Positions 61,864 to 64,000 of a stretch of 64,000 nt of DNA are shown one piece after another. The position numbers and the translations under genes are program-made. This DNA is from DASZUK01 sp963844575. Lineage in GTDB: Bacteria; Actinomycetota; Acidimicrobiia; Acidimicrobiales; RAAP-2. The DNA lies in NCBI GenBank assembly GCA_963844575.1, contig CAWJOU010000005.1, forward strand, positions 1,798,001-1,862,000, read 5' to 3'. The notes beneath the pieces were generated by a model. It saw only the letters and a program-made list of their open reading frames with translations. It was not told the origin of the DNA and did no database searches. Positions within the stretch are counted from its first letter, which is position 1, and each line of letters opens with the position of its first letter.

Positions 61864-62525
61864 GCAGCAGGCGCGAGGACCCCTATGGGACCAGCCACAG
61901 CCGGGCCAGTGGCTATCTGGTCCCGACCGTCGTCGAATCGTCCAACCGCGGTGAGCGCGCCTACGACCTCTACTCCAGGCTGTTGAAGGAGCGGATCATC
62001 TTCCTCGGCACGCCGATCGACGACATCGTCGCCAACCTCGTCTGTGCCCAGCTCCTCTTCTTGGAGTCCGAGGAGCCCGACAAGGACATCCACCTCTACA
62101 TCAACTCGCCCGGCGGCGACATCACCGCCCTCTTCGCCATCTACGACACGATGAAGTACATCAAGCCGGACGTCTCGACGTTCTGCTTCGGCCAGGCCGC
62201 GTCGGCCGCCGCCGTCCTCCTCGCCGCCGGCGCCCGCGGCAAGCGGTTCGCCCTACCGCACGCCCGCGTCCTCCTCCACCAGCCGTTCGGTGGCGTCGAG
62301 GGCCAAGCCAGCGACATCGAGATCCAGGCCAAGGAGATCCTCCGGATGCGGGACCTCCTGAACGGCATGCTCGCCGCCGACACCGGCCAGATCCAGGAGC
62401 GGCTGGCCAAGGACACCGAGCGGGACTTCGTCATGACGGCCGACGAGGCCGTCGCCTACGGCGTGATCGACGAGGTCATCGCCGCTCGCGACGGGCTCGA
62501 GCTGGCCGCCATCGGCGCGGCATAG
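61860..62525 (+). CDS. clpP: ATP-dependent Clp protease proteolytic subunit
   Basis: The 221-residue protease has the catalytic Ser115 (GQAASAAA), His140 (LLHQPFGG) and the Asp within KDTERDF. An N-terminal pro-segment of about 18 residues is likely removed. It assembles with ClpX into the proteolytic machine. Confidence 0.97.
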   Translation: MSSRREDPYGTSHSRASGYLVPTVVESSNRGERAYDLYSRLLKERIIFLGTPIDDIVANLVCAQLLFLESEEPDKDIHLYINSPGGDITALFAIYDTMKYIKPDVSTFCFGQAASAAAVLLAAGARGKRFALPHARVLLHQPFGGVEGQASDIEIQAKEILRMRDLLNGMLAADTGQIQERLAKDTERDFVMTADEAVAYGVIDEVIAARDGLELAAIGAA

Positions 62526-62571
62526 GCATCTCCGACCACCAGGAACCAGGGAACGAGCAGGGGAGACGAGC

Positions 62572-63852
<1,281 letters not shown>

Positions 63853-63863
63853 CCGGAGCCGGG

Positions 63864-64000
63864 TTGGCCACCGCACCATTCGGCTCCCTCGCGGCGGCGC
63901 TCGCGTGGCTCGACGGCCACGTCAATTTCGAGGCCGCCATGCCGAGCCGGCGGTCCCTGCCGACGCTCGAGCGGATGCGCGAGCTCGTCGCGTTGCTCGG
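63864..64000 (+). CDS. folC: folylpolyglutamate synthase/dihydrofolate synthase, N-terminal part
   Basis: The frame runs from TTG 63864, 11 nt after the clpX stop and just behind GGAG, to the window edge (45 codons). The segment ALAWLDGHVNFE..PTLERMRELV is the N-terminal helix of FolC/Mur-ligase-like folate enzymes, which add glutamates to folates. The ATP-binding loop lies beyond the window. Confidence 0.75.
   Translation, partial: MATAPFGSLAAALAWLDGHVNFEAAMPSRRSLPTLERMRELVALL

Overview
The window is GC-rich actinobacterial chromosome. The coding style points to an uncultured Acidimicrobiia-like actinobacterium: many GTG starts, GTGA/ATGA gene overlaps, actinobacterial families such as DUF3039, DUF2237, CGNR regulators, DinB/mycothiol-type proteins and the small 'plasmid stabilization' protein, and secreted proteins with Thr-rich tails. 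The lineage is an inference; there is no rRNA or marker tree here. Almost everything is ordinary chromosome, but one lower-GC island (about 52.6-56.76 kb) and two insertion sequences are foreign.

Layout. 0-8.9 kb: the end of an ABC-2 permease, an aldehyde dehydrogenase, a 2-hydroxyacid dehydrogenase with a frameshifted secreted protein, then a branched-chain amino-acid-type ABC transporter (frameshifted binding protein, fused LivH-LivM permease, LivG, LivF) and a DinB protein. 8.9-20 kb: a DUF2127 membrane protein, an epimerase with a repeat-built N-terminus, a CMD-family protein, SRPBCC and methyltransferase genes, a class III cyclase fused to a YHS domain, a thioesterase facing a stand-alone condensation-domain protein, DedA, DUF2237, and a TetR/P450 divergent pair around a palindrome. 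20-29 kb: stress-type small genes, two HHE-like paralogues, a DUF1254/1214 protein, a secreted Thr-rich protein, a cupin-like protein, a DMT transporter and an SdsA1-type alkylsulfatase.

29-41 kb: tRNA-Arg, DUF3039, tRNA-His, SDR and zinc alcohol dehydrogenases, a YgjP-type peptidase, a nucleosidase, a SulP transporter, paired hotdog thioesterases, a GH43-like protein and a CPA2 antiporter. 41-46 kb: a CGNR regulator and a LysR regulator that converge on a CTAG; an IS630 element sits exactly in that TA and leaves both stop codons intact. 46-50.9 kb: STAS protein, lone ParA with a CxxC partner and DedA, an MBL hydrolase, a membrane protein and tRNA-Pro. 50.9-52.3 kb: an intact BCAA-type binding protein.

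52.3-57.3 kb is the accessory region. A lower-GC two-gene cassette encodes an unknown protein with a probable C-terminal winged helix, followed by a nitrilase-fold protein of about 499 residues. An ISAzo13-family element has split the nitrilase gene between its catalytic Glu and Lys. Removing the element and one copy of a CTAAG repeat restores a single frame with the whole Glu-Lys-Cys triad. The cassette abuts a decayed PfpI/DJ-1 pseudogene. It is the best candidate here for an undescribed system, but its function is unknown and it is currently disrupted. 57.4-64 kb: topoisomerase IB, a LapA-domain protein, a zinc-ribbon protein, a maleylpyruvate-isomerase-type DinB protein, then the housekeeping block tig-clpP-clpX and the start of folC.
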